A DNA stretch of 64,000 nt, taken from assembly GCA_009780855.1 (NCBI GenBank), contig WQZG01000003.1, positions 21,875 to 85,874 on the forward strand, in the 5' to 3' direction. Shown here in pieces: positions 20,256-30,124 of this stretch. The translations under genes and the position numbers were made by a program. Each line of letters opens with the position of its first letter. Position 1 is the first letter of the stretch. This stretch comes from Treponema sp. (GTDB taxonomy: Bacteria; Spirochaetota; Spirochaetia; Treponematales; Breznakiellaceae). Below the pieces are notes generated by a model that saw only the letters and a list, made by a program, of their open reading frames with translations, searched no databases and had not been told where the DNA came from.

Positions 20256-20924
20256 AATTTCACCAAGTCTGTCACAGGTAAAATCCGGAATTTCCTGCGG
20301 TGTTCTGGGTTCCTGGTTTTTGTGCATGCCGGTCCTGTGTCTGATCGTCCTCATTCCGATTGTTTTTGCCGGAATTATGTCCTTATCGATACGGTCGCCG
20401 ATCATGACGCTTTGAGCGGGGAGGCAGCCGCATTTATTCAATACAGCTTCAAAGTACCGCGGGTCCGGTTTTGTAATTTGGAAATTTTCCTGGGTCTCGG
20501 TAAATTTAAAATACTGCAGCAGATTTTCGTTTTGCAGAAATAGTTTAAGTGCCTGCCCGTATTGGCCCAGTATACCGATTTTATATTGTTTGGAATATTT
20601 TATTAGAAAATCTTTTATCCCGTCCATCAGTTTCAAACCGCTGTTGAGATTTTCTGCTTCTTCATTTTTAATGTTCCTTTTGGTTACGTTAAACTCATCA
20701 ATATTTTTTATGTACTTAAATAAAATGTAATCATAAATATTTGGGACGAATCTGTAAACAGCTTCTTCTGCGTCAGCCAGGTATTGCGAGGCGGAGTAAT
20801 CTGGAATATGTTTCTGAATTGCCGCAGTAATGGCCCTGGCCATATTACGCTCAAATTCAGTTTCGTCCAGGATAACCCCGCCCGCATCAAGAAAAATATT
20901 TTTTATTTCCTTAAAATTATTCAT
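20229..20924 (-). CDS. HAD-superfamily hydrolase, copy B (full length; C-terminus runs into RNA-like element)
   Basis: NIFLDAGGVILDE motif I, ITKPDPRYF, MIGDRIDKDIIPAKTIGM motif IV. Confidence 0.87.
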   Translation of the reverse strand: MNNFKEIKNIFLDAGGVILDETEFERNMARAITAAIQKHIPDYSASQYLADAEEAVYRFVPNIYDYILFKYIKNIDEFNVTKRNIKNEEAENLNSGLKLMDGIKDFLIKYSKQYKIGILGQYGQALKLFLQNENLLQYFKFTETQENFQITKPDPRYFEAVLNKCGCLPAQSVMIGDRIDKDIIPAKTIGMRTIRHRTGMHKNQEPRTPQEIPDFTCDRLGEISADDWSLF

Positions 20925-21162
20925 TGGCTTTTGAATCCTTATTTATAAAGACAATATTACAGGATTTTTTTCTTTTTACCTAATGTTATTGAATGGAAAT
21001 TAAACGTATCATTATCACCTGATATAATAATTTTTTCGTAATCTATTATTGTAAAGACTTTTATTAATATTTTCTTTGAAATTTATTTTATCCATTTATT
21101 TCTCCGGTAAATTCATTATATCCCATGTGGACTTAAAGTCCAAGTGAGGTATAATACTGTAA

Positions 21163-24100
21163 ATGGATAATGAACAGGAACTTGCAGTAACACTACGTAA
21201 AAACGGGATTATTACGGCCGGCGCGGGATCGGGCAAAACCATGGTGCTGGCTAACCGTTATGTTTGGCTGTTAACCGGGAGCGGGGAAGATCTAAATCCT
21301 GATGAAATTCTTGCCCTTACATTTACCAATAAAGCTGTCAGCGAAATGTACAACCGCATTTACAGGATTCTGCTTGAAAAAGCGGTTAATACTGACGGAA
21401 AAAACCCGGCGGGACAATTGGCTGCAAGGGCGCTTAACAATTTTTACAGGGCCCGTATTTCTACCCTGGATTCGTTCTCCGCAAACATTGCCCGCATTGC
21501 CGCTCCCCGTTACGGCATCAGCCCGGATTTTAAAAATGACGATTTGGCGTTAAAGAACCTTGCCCGGGAAGCCGCCCTGCAATTTGTCCTTGATAACAGG
21601 GAAACCGCGGCAATCAGGCAGCTATTGCCTGACCATAAAATCAGAAGTATCGCAGAAGGGTTATTTGCGGAAGCAGTTCTTAAATACAGTCCGGTCTCCA
21701 GTCCGCTGGATCTGGATAAATTTCTTTTAACGCAAAAAATATTTATAAAGGAACATTGGCATAAAAAAATCAAATCGATGGAAGAAGTAATTTCCAATCT
21801 TAAAAATGCCCTGCGCGAGCTTGATGAAACCCAAATTTCCAAAAGTTTTCCCAGGTCGCTCAATGTTATTTTATGCGGAAATGCGCTGCCGGCAGTTCCG
21901 GACATTGATCCTCTTTTGGAAATTGATAATTTTAATATAACAGCGGAAGAAGATTCCGATCCTGTCAGACAGAATGTGCGGCAGCAAATTAAAAACTATT
22001 TTGATTATTATTCCGGCCTTGCCGCGGTTAATATGTCCGGCAACTATGGTGAGGCATACGCCGATCTCAAGGAAAACTTCCGTTGTTTTAAAGGTACAAA
22101 CAATGACGGTCTGTTCCATGAACTGCGGTCCATCGCAAATTATTGTCTTAATTTTGGCCTCTGCGGCGGAGTGTATGAGCTTTTAAAAATTTTCCAGGCA
22201 GAATTCAATAATGCAAAAAGAACAAATTCGATATTAAGTTTTAATGATATTGCCCATTTGGCGGCAGATGCCCTTAAAGATCATCCGGACATAAGGAAAG
22301 TTTACAAGGATTCCGTAAAAATGATCCTGATTGACGAGTTCCAGGACAACAACGCGCTCCAGAGGGATTTGGTTTATCTGTTGGCCGAAAAATCCGGCCG
22401 AACAGAAAAAAGTATTCCTTCCGCTGATGAACTGGAAAACAACCGCCTGTTTTTTGTTGGTGACGAAAAGCAGTCCATCTACCGTTTCCGGGGCGCTGAT
22501 GTGGCTGTTTTCCGCACATTGGGAAAGGACTTGTTTAAGGGCCGGCGCAACGGCGGGCAGGAGAGCGGCTTTGATGGCGCGTCCGGAAGCGGCATTAGCC
22601 TTGTTCATAATTACCGTTCCTCGCCCGTTCTGATTAACGCGTTTAATCACATTTTTGATAAAATTTTTTTAACTGCGCGTCCGGAATTATCAGGACAGCC
22701 GGATTTGGCCGGGCAGCCGGATTCATCTGATATTCCGGATTATGAAGCCGTTTATGTTCCCGCACTCCCGCCGGAAGACTCTGAGCAATATTATCCGGAA
22801 GCCAAACCTCCGGTGCATTTTTGTTTTCTCGACAGCGATGAACTGCCCGATGATGATTACAGCGGAATTAAATCCTATGATTTGGAAGCCATTTATATAG
22901 CAAAAAAAATTCGGGACCTTATTGATTCGGGAGAAAAAGTTCCCAGAAGACGTACGGTTTACGGTACTGTAAACGGGACTGCAGGCGGGACCGCAAACGG
23001 TATTGAATGGACACCGTGCGTCCCCGGCGATTTCGCGGTTCTGCAGCGATCCTATACCCATCAAAGCAGCCTGGAAAAATACTTTAGGGAATTCGGAATA
23101 CCCTGCAGTACCGACAGGCCTTCCGGTCTTTTTAATGACTCCCCGGTTTTGGATATGCGTGCCTATCTGCGTCTGCTGGTTTATCCCGGCGACCGGATTG
23201 CTTATGCGGCGCTTATCCGTTCGCCGTTCATGCGTTTAAGTGATAATTGCCTTGCCGTTTGCATGTTAAGCAAAAACCCGGATCCCTTTACCGAAGAAAA
23301 CGACGAACTAATACCGGAAGACGAGCTGCAGTCCTATCGCCGGGCCAGAGATCGTTACCGGGCAATGCGGGAGGCAAGCCGCGTTCTTCCGGTTACCGGT
23401 TTATTAATAAAGTTATGGTATGAAGAAGGCTATTGTTACGAGACTTTATGGACACAATCCGCGCAGGTATACGAAAATTTATTTGATATGTTCTTTGGCC
23501 TGGCTTCTGATTCCGACGCGCGCGGCAATAACCTGGCCGAATTTATCGATTACCTGGAAGATGTAATTAACAGGGAAGAGAAACCTGACGATAAAGATAT
23601 TCCCGGCGAAGGGGAACCCGGGGTTAAAATAATGTCCATTCACAAGGCCAAGGGCCTGGAATTTCCTTTTGTATTTATTTATAACGCCGCCAAAGCCGCA
23701 AATTTCCGAAGAGCCGGCGGGCTTGTAAATTTCCATCCGCTCTGCGGCCCTATATTTGATTTGCCCGCGGCTGACGAATTGCCGGCCGGAGGAAATTTTT
23801 TACGGGAAGTATTTCAAAGGGAAGAAAAACAAAAAGAACTTGCGGAACTGCGCCGCCTGCTATACGTGGCCATGACCAGAGCGGAGTATCAGGTATATCT
23901 TACCTTTACTTTGCCCGGAGAAACCATAGAAAAAATCAAAAACCGCGATACTCAGTATTTTTATACACAGGAAAGCGGCACCTTTTTGAAACTTCTTATG
24001 CCGGTATTTAATACCTGTCCGCCGGAACTTTATGTTTTGGAATCCATTCCTGTTACATCCGGACAAGATTCTGTCCGGCATGAAAATACCAGACATAACA

Positions 24101-24852
24101 ATGTCAGACATGACAATGCCGGATATACCGCGGGTGAGACAATAACAGAGCGCCAAAAAAATTCAGCTTTGATCGCTTCCTCTTTTTATGACAGCGCTGC
24201 AATAATTCCGCAGGGAGAAGCATTCCCTGGCAGTATTGAGGCGGGCAGACTGCGTTATGAAACTTTTGATGCCGCAGCAGGAATTTCTGTCTCTTTAAAT
24301 ACCCAGCCGGAAAATGATTCGGATATTTCCGCGCAGATAAATCCGGCGGACTTTGGCAGTTTTGTCCACGAAGTACTTGAAGCAAGGCTTAAAGGGCAGG
24401 AGCCAAAGGTTTCGCAAAAAATTCAGTCCGCGGCGGGCAGCGAAAAAGCACTGCTGTTATTGCAGGCACAGGCCATGGGAATGGCTGATTTATTTTTTGA
24501 CTCGGTATTGGGGAAGCGGTTTATGCTTTCAATAAATCATGAAACTGAATTTCCGGTTATTACTTCGGTTGTCATAAACGGCAAACCTGTTGCCATAACA
24601 GGCAGGATGGATCTTTTTTTTGAAGAAGAGAATGAGATAGTAATCGTTGATTTTAAAACAGACAAAATTAAGAACCCAGAGGATCATTACGGCCAAATGG
24701 CGGCTTACTACAGGGCGGCCGTTGATATTTTTAATAAGCCGGTTTCAGTCTGGCTGTTCTATCTGCGCAGGGATGAGACAGCCGGCAACGCAGTAAATGT
24801 TACTGATAAAATACGGGACCTGCCGCTTGAGGAAATGGCAGCACGGGTGTAA
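21163..24852 (+). CDS. UvrD/REP-family helicase with C-terminal PD-(D/E)XK-like nuclease (AddA/RecB-like)
   Basis: TAGAGSGKTMVLANRYVWLL, LTFTNKAVSEM, MILIDEFQDNN, VGDEKQSIYRFRGADV, VKIMSIHKAKGLEFPFVF, EIVIVDFKTDKI. Confidence 0.9.
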   Translation: MDNEQELAVTLRKNGIITAGAGSGKTMVLANRYVWLLTGSGEDLNPDEILALTFTNKAVSEMYNRIYRILLEKAVNTDGKNPAGQLAARALNNFYRARISTLDSFSANIARIAAPRYGISPDFKNDDLALKNLAREAALQFVLDNRETAAIRQLLPDHKIRSIAEGLFAEAVLKYSPVSSPLDLDKFLLTQKIFIKEHWHKKIKSMEEVISNLKNALRELDETQISKSFPRSLNVILCGNALPAVPDIDPLLEIDNFNITAEEDSDPVRQNVRQQIKNYFDYYSGLAAVNMSGNYGEAYADLKENFRCFKGTNNDGLFHELRSIANYCLNFGLCGGVYELLKIFQAEFNNAKRTNSILSFNDIAHLAADALKDHPDIRKVYKDSVKMILIDEFQDNNALQRDLVYLLAEKSGRTEKSIPSADELENNRLFFVGDEKQSIYRFRGADVAVFRTLGKDLFKGRRNGGQESGFDGASGSGISLVHNYRSSPVLINAFNHIFDKIFLTARPELSGQPDLAGQPDSSDIPDYEAVYVPALPPEDSEQYYPEAKPPVHFCFLDSDELPDDDYSGIKSYDLEAIYIAKKIRDLIDSGEKVPRRRTVYGTVNGTAGGTANGIEWTPCVPGDFAVLQRSYTHQSSLEKYFREFGIPCSTDRPSGLFNDSPVLDMRAYLRLLVYPGDRIAYAALIRSPFMRLSDNCLAVCMLSKNPDPFTEENDELIPEDELQSYRRARDRYRAMREASRVLPVTGLLIKLWYEEGYCYETLWTQSAQVYENLFDMFFGLASDSDARGNNLAEFIDYLEDVINREEKPDDKDIPGEGEPGVKIMSIHKAKGLEFPFVFIYNAAKAANFRRAGGLVNFHPLCGPIFDLPAADELPAGGNFLREVFQREEKQKELAELRRLLYVAMTRAEYQVYLTFTLPGETIEKIKNRDTQYFYTQESGTFLKLLMPVFNTCPPELYVLESIPVTSGQDSVRHENTRHNNVRHDNAGYTAGETITERQKNSALIASSFYDSAAIIPQGEAFPGSIEAGRLRYETFDAAAGISVSLNTQPENDSDISAQINPADFGSFVHEVLEARLKGQEPKVSQKIQSAAGSEKALLLLQAQAMGMADLFFDSVLGKRFMLSINHETEFPVITSVVINGKPVAITGRMDLFFEEENEIVIVDFKTDKIKNPEDHYGQMAAYYRAAVDIFNKPVSVWLFYLRRDETAGNAVNVTDKIRDLPLEEMAARV

Positions 24853-24909
24853 AAAACTAACCATTGCGACTTATTGTTTTTTCTCCTTTTTTGGTATATA
24901 ATCGCCTAA

Positions 24910-25428
24910 ATGAAAAATATCTTAATCCTGTGTTTTATTTTCCTGTTTACAGCTTTTCTTTCTGCACAGACCGCAGATAAACTGGAAGAACTCCTTGCAA
25001 GCCCCGTTATAAATTACGAACAGGCGGCCTGGCTTGCGCTTGAAGCGGCAGATATCTGGGACGTCTCCGGCAAGGAAGCCGCGCCGGATTCCTGGGAGTC
25101 TTTTGTTGTCGCCGGTGAACAGCAATGGCTTCCCGCCGGAACAGAGAGCACAGACAATGCCAGGCTTGATACGGTTTCGATGCTGTTAATGCGATCTTTT
25201 GGATTAAAGGGCGGACTTTTTTATTCTTTACTGCCAAATCCCCATTACGCTTACCGTGAACTTGTTTACCGCGGGATTATCCAGGGCAGAGCCGATCCCG
25301 CAATGGATGTTTCCGGCAGTATGATGGTATTCATGGTTAACGGAATTCTTGCCGGACTGGAAACAGGGGATTGGTCTCCGGTTATTTCTGTCAAACCCAG
25401 GGGCCTTATCAATAAAACGGAGAACTGA
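24910..25428 (+). CDS. Exported hypothetical protein
   Basis: Signal peptide MKNILILCFIFLFTAFLSAQ; first gene of an apparent four-gene operon. Confidence 0.75.
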   Translation: MKNILILCFIFLFTAFLSAQTADKLEELLASPVINYEQAAWLALEAADIWDVSGKEAAPDSWESFVVAGEQQWLPAGTESTDNARLDTVSMLLMRSFGLKGGLFYSLLPNPHYAYRELVYRGIIQGRADPAMDVSGSMMVFMVNGILAGLETGDWSPVISVKPRGLINKTEN

Positions 25429-25430
25429 TA

Positions 25431-26633
25431 ATGAAAAAATTAATTCTGTTGGTATGTGTTTTATTGGTTTTCTTTGCCGGCCAGGGGCTTTGGTCCGCCG
25501 ACTTTGGGCTGCTGCTTGATCAGAGCGCGGGATTCGGCGGCTATGGGACAAATCCCGGATTTGATTATACCGGAATGCTTATTCCGCGTTTTTCTGCGCT
25601 GATCGGAGACAGGGGAGATTTTTATTTTTCCGCCGGGTTAAAAGCCGATTACTCGAATGGTTTTTCTTTTGTGCCTGAACTGCTGCGCACTGAATTTTCC
25701 TGGCAGTTTGACAGCGGTATACTAGACGCCGGGCGCATGTATTATTCGGACCCAGCCGGTTTTGCTGTGTCCGGATTGTTTGACGGTTTGCGCTATTCTT
25801 TTGATACTGATATCGGGACATTCGGCGCGGGCGCCTGGTACACAGGGTTTCTTTACAAACAAAGGGCAAATATCGGCATGACCAAAGATGAGCAGGTTAA
25901 GCTCAATGATCCGCTGGATTACGGTGATTTTATTAATACTTATTTTTCTTCCCGCCGCGCCATCGCCGCCATTGACTGGTACAATCCCGGAATTGCCGAT
26001 TTTGCCGGCGTTGGTCTTGGGCTTTTGGGGCAGTTTGATTTAAATAATCCGCAAAAGCTGGCGGACGGTATTCACACCCAGTATTTATCCGGGAAAGTTA
26101 CTCTGCCCTTTAATCCGTTTACACTGAACATCGGAGCGTGTTTTGAACTGGCCGAGACTTCCGGACAAATAAATACCGCAATAGCCGGAGAACTGGCGGC
26201 TGTAATTAATCTGCCTACTCCGATTGAAGATCAGCTGACTGTGACCGGACGTTATTCCGGCGGCAAATGGGACAACAGCTCCGTGATTGCGTTTTTGCCT
26301 GTTACAAACCAGAACCAGGGTGAACTTCTAAAGCCAAAGTTTTCCGGTATTTCCCTGATCTCCCTGGATTATCTTGCCAGGATTAACGGCACCATGTCGG
26401 TTCAGGGAACATCTACGTATTTTATCCGCAACGATTTGGGTACCTACCAGGGTTATGGTTCAAACGGTTATTTTTTGGGCAATGAATTTTTCGCTCATTT
26501 TTTTTGGAATCCTGTTTCTGATTTACAGCTTAACGCCGGAGCCGGTATTTTTTTACCGTCGCTTGGGAATGCGGCGGGTTCCGCAGATTCACTCTGGCGT
26601 ATTGAGCTCGGCATAATCCTGTCACTTTATTGA
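25431..26633 (+). CDS. Exported protein, probable outer-membrane-type
   Basis: Signal peptide MKKLILLVCVLLVFFAGQGLWSA, aromatic/glycine-rich alternating strands, C-terminal LGIILSLY. Confidence 0.65.
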   Translation: MKKLILLVCVLLVFFAGQGLWSADFGLLLDQSAGFGGYGTNPGFDYTGMLIPRFSALIGDRGDFYFSAGLKADYSNGFSFVPELLRTEFSWQFDSGILDAGRMYYSDPAGFAVSGLFDGLRYSFDTDIGTFGAGAWYTGFLYKQRANIGMTKDEQVKLNDPLDYGDFINTYFSSRRAIAAIDWYNPGIADFAGVGLGLLGQFDLNNPQKLADGIHTQYLSGKVTLPFNPFTLNIGACFELAETSGQINTAIAGELAAVINLPTPIEDQLTVTGRYSGGKWDNSSVIAFLPVTNQNQGELLKPKFSGISLISLDYLARINGTMSVQGTSTYFIRNDLGTYQGYGSNGYFLGNEFFAHFFWNPVSDLQLNAGAGIFLPSLGNAAGSADSLWRIELGIILSLY

Positions 26634-26674
26634 TTGCCGGTGCAGAGGGGAGTATATTGCAAAGGAAGTATATA

Positions 26675-27391
26675 ATGAAAAAATTTTTATTTGGATTTTT
26701 AATAATAATAATAACTGCCGGCTGTGTCTTTGCGCAGAACAACACCGGCAGTGTTGGAGGCTCCGGATTGATCCGCGAGCTTGCCGGCACTGTTGAAATA
26801 AAAAAACCCGGGGATACGGCGTTCAGCGCGGCAAATGCCGGAGACTTGATCAGCCGGGATACGATAATTTCGACCGGATTCAAAAGCACTGCCATTGTTG
26901 AAGTCGGCAGCGCCGTTATCAATGTCCGGCCCCTTACCCGTCTTTCGCTGACAGAAATTGCCGCTTCCTCAGGCATAGAGACCATTAATGTAAACCTACA
27001 GGCAGGCAGGGTTCGCGTTGACGTAAATCCGCCGGCAGGCACAAGGGCCGCCATGACTGTTTCCAGCCCGGTCGCAACCGCTTCCGTGCGCGGGACAAGT
27101 TTTGAGTTTGATACCAGAAACCTGAGTGTTAATCACGGGACTGTTTCTTTTTCCGGGAACCGCGGTCCGTCGGTGCGGGTAAACGGCGGAAACCAGAGCA
27201 GTGTTGAACAGGACGGCAGAACCGCCGATCCGGCAAAGGCAAAAAGCGGCAGACTGCGGCCGCAGGCTCCTGTCGGCGCAGATCCGTCATCCGGAACCGG
27301 CGGTGATACAGCCGGCAAATCAGGCGGGACTATTACTGTGTTAATCGATTATTCCGGCCGCGGAGAAGATACCCCAACAGGAAATAAATGA
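26675..27391 (+). CDS. FecR domain-containing exported protein
   Basis: Signal peptide MKKFLFGFLIIIITAGCVFAQ; GDLISRDTIISTGFKSTAIVEVGSAVINVRPLTRLSLTEI; RGTSFEF; ATG 26675 preceded by AAGGAAG. Confidence 0.87.
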   Translation: MKKFLFGFLIIIITAGCVFAQNNTGSVGGSGLIRELAGTVEIKKPGDTAFSAANAGDLISRDTIISTGFKSTAIVEVGSAVINVRPLTRLSLTEIAASSGIETINVNLQAGRVRVDVNPPAGTRAAMTVSSPVATASVRGTSFEFDTRNLSVNHGTVSFSGNRGPSVRVNGGNQSSVEQDGRTADPAKAKSGRLRPQAPVGADPSSGTGGDTAGKSGGTITVLIDYSGRGEDTPTGNK

Positions 27392-30102
27392 ACCTCAAGA
27401 ATCTGCTGACAGGGCTGGGCTGCGCTTTATTTTTTTCGTTTGTTTTGTTGCTGGGAATTTTTGACAGCCTGGGAGATCAGGTTTACAATTTTTTTCTTAA
27501 TTTCAGACCTGACAGGGAATTATCACCGGATGTTGTATTCCTTGATGTTGATGACGCTGCCATTGCTTATAACGGCGTTTTTCCCTGGCCCCGCTCTGTC
27601 AACGCCGACGGACTTTTGCGGCTCAAGGAATTCGGCGCGCGCGCTGCAATTTTCGATATTGAATTTATTGACAAGGGCCCGCAGGGTGTCGATACAATCT
27701 ACCTTAACCAGGGATTGTCGGCCGATTTTAGGCAGAGTTTTTCCGGAATAAACCAATCGCTTGCGGATATGGTTTCTGCCCTGAGAGCCGGCAGGATAAG
27801 TCTTGCGGATATTGATGACTACGCTGCCGAGCTTTCTGACTATGTTAACAGCGAAGAAAATAATTTATTTACAAAAGCCCAGGGAATCGCCAGGGACAAT
27901 GATCAGTACCTTATTGATGCGTCAGCCCTTTACGGCAAAAGCTGGACGACCCTTAATCTGCGCAAGGAGCCTCTGCAGGGAGAACAGGCCGATCGCCGGC
28001 CCCTGGCCGAAGAACATTTTGCGTATCCGGTAAACGCGGCGCCCAACACCAACCGCGGAATCAATGTTGATGTTCTGCCTCCAATCCCGGGTTTTTTACT
28101 GGCCGCTAAGGGCGCTGGTTTTACTAACGTGGAAATCGATCCGGACGGAATAAGGCGCAGGATTTTTCTCGCCCAGAACATCAACAATCACTGGTACCTT
28201 CAGCTTGCATTTGCTCCCCTGATCGATTACCTGGGAAATCCGCCGATTGAACTGAACAACAACAGGCTTACCATCCGGGGCGCCAAAATGCCGGACAATA
28301 CTGTCAGGGACATTGTCATTCCCCTGGACGGTCAGGCTAAAATGCTGCTTGACTGGCCCAAAAAAAAATATGTTGACAGTTACACCCATATTTCGTTTAC
28401 CGAGTTTTCACTGCTTGAAGATTTTGAGGCAAGTCTGGAAAAGTACGCCAGGGCCCTTAGTGATGTTGATATAAATTTTTTCGTGCAGTTTGACGATTCA
28501 CTGATGAGGATTCCGATTATTATCGGCGATTTGGCGCAGACCTACGATTCGATTCAGTCATACAAAGCCCTTGCTCTGGACAACAGTTCCGATGAATATT
28601 TTGGCAAATACCTTGACAGCCGGGAGCAGAGCCGCAGTTTAATCAAGGAACTTCTGGATCTTGAACCGGCCGCCAAAATCAACGCGATGCTTCCCGATCT
28701 GACCGAAACTTTCCCGGAAAGCGCCGCCGCAATTAACGACGAAGCCGGATATATTACCGATCTGACAAACGTTCTTGGCGAATATCTTGATGAATACAAC
28801 AGCCAGAGAACAATGATCGAGAACAAGGTAAGGGACAAATTCTGTATTTTGGGCAGGGTTGATACGGGAACCACCGATATCGGAGCCAATCCATTTGATC
28901 CTGAATATGTTAATGTGGGAACCCACGGCGTAATTCTGGATATGATACTTTCCCAGTCATTTATTACCCCTGTTGCCCCGTACTGGGAAATTCTTTTTAC
29001 CATTGTTTTTATGGCGCTATTTTTTATTGTCAGCGTAAAACTGCCGCCCATTCCCAGAGCTGTGACGGGGCTGGCTGTTACCGCCGCGATTGTCGCGGGC
29101 ACGATTCTGCTTTTCCGTTATTCAGGAATTTTTATCAATCCCATAATGCCGGTTTTTACCATGATAACCGCCGTTATACTGCGGGAAATTATCTCTTACG
29201 CAGGTTCCGAGCGTGAGAAGGAATTTATCCGCAAGGCTTTTTCCACGTATGTTTCTGATGATGTTGTAAAGGAAATTATCGCGGATCCGTCCAGGCTCCA
29301 GCTCGGCGGCACCATGCGCCACATGAGCGCCCTGTTTACCGACCTCCAGGGTTTCTCCGGCATTGCAGAAAAACTCGACGCCGAACAGCTTGTAAGCCTG
29401 CTTAACCGTTATCTGACCGAGATGAGCGATGTTATTCTTGAGGAGAAGGGAACCATAGACAAATACGAAGGCGACGCGATCATCGCGTTCTTTGGAGCGC
29501 CGGTGGATTTAAGTGATCACGCGCTTAGGGCGTGTACAAGCGCCATTCATATGAAGCGGATTGAGCAAACGTTAAACGCGAAATTACTGGAAGAAAAACT
29601 GACTCCCGCGCCGCTGCATACAAGGATAGGCATCAATACCGGAAGCATGGTTGCGGGCAACATGGGAACCGGCAACAAAATGAACTATACGATTATGGGG
29701 AACGCCGTCAATGTGTCGGCCCGTCTGGAAGGCGTTAACAAACAATACAATACCTGGATACTTGCCAACGAAGACACAATAGCGGAGACCAACGGCAAGA
29801 TACTTACCCGCAGACTCGATCGAATCCGTGTAATCGGAGTAAAAGAACCCATACGCATTTACGAATTAATCAATATCGCCGGTGAAGCGGACGAGCAGGA
29901 AAAGAAACTGGTAAAAATTTTTGGAGAAGCCCTTGATTATTACGAGAAACGGAACTGGAGAGCGGCGGCCCAGGGATTCAGGGAAACACACGCCATAGAG
30001 AAGGGCGGTCCTTCAGCCATATTTTTTGAACGCTGCCGGCTTTACGCCAAAACACCGCCCCCGGATAACTGGGACGGTGTGCATAACCTGACCGAGAAAT
30101 AA
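27388..30102 (+). CDS. CHASE2-domain adenylate/guanylate cyclase
   Basis: CHASE2 N-terminus (VVFLDVDDAAIAYNGVFPWPR), TM region, cyclase domain MSALFTDLQGFSGIAEKLD, GDAIIAFFGAP, RIGINTGSMVAGNMG. Confidence 0.94.
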   Translation: MNLKNLLTGLGCALFFSFVLLLGIFDSLGDQVYNFFLNFRPDRELSPDVVFLDVDDAAIAYNGVFPWPRSVNADGLLRLKEFGARAAIFDIEFIDKGPQGVDTIYLNQGLSADFRQSFSGINQSLADMVSALRAGRISLADIDDYAAELSDYVNSEENNLFTKAQGIARDNDQYLIDASALYGKSWTTLNLRKEPLQGEQADRRPLAEEHFAYPVNAAPNTNRGINVDVLPPIPGFLLAAKGAGFTNVEIDPDGIRRRIFLAQNINNHWYLQLAFAPLIDYLGNPPIELNNNRLTIRGAKMPDNTVRDIVIPLDGQAKMLLDWPKKKYVDSYTHISFTEFSLLEDFEASLEKYARALSDVDINFFVQFDDSLMRIPIIIGDLAQTYDSIQSYKALALDNSSDEYFGKYLDSREQSRSLIKELLDLEPAAKINAMLPDLTETFPESAAAINDEAGYITDLTNVLGEYLDEYNSQRTMIENKVRDKFCILGRVDTGTTDIGANPFDPEYVNVGTHGVILDMILSQSFITPVAPYWEILFTIVFMALFFIVSVKLPPIPRAVTGLAVTAAIVAGTILLFRYSGIFINPIMPVFTMITAVILREIISYAGSEREKEFIRKAFSTYVSDDVVKEIIADPSRLQLGGTMRHMSALFTDLQGFSGIAEKLDAEQLVSLLNRYLTEMSDVILEEKGTIDKYEGDAIIAFFGAPVDLSDHALRACTSAIHMKRIEQTLNAKLLEEKLTPAPLHTRIGINTGSMVAGNMGTGNKMNYTIMGNAVNVSARLEGVNKQYNTWILANEDTIAETNGKILTRRLDRIRVIGVKEPIRIYELINIAGEADEQEKKLVKIFGEALDYYEKRNWRAAAQGFRETHAIEKGGPSAIFFERCRLYAKTPPPDNWDGVHNLTEK

Positions 30103-30124
30103 TTTCTGTCCGCGCCGGGATTTT

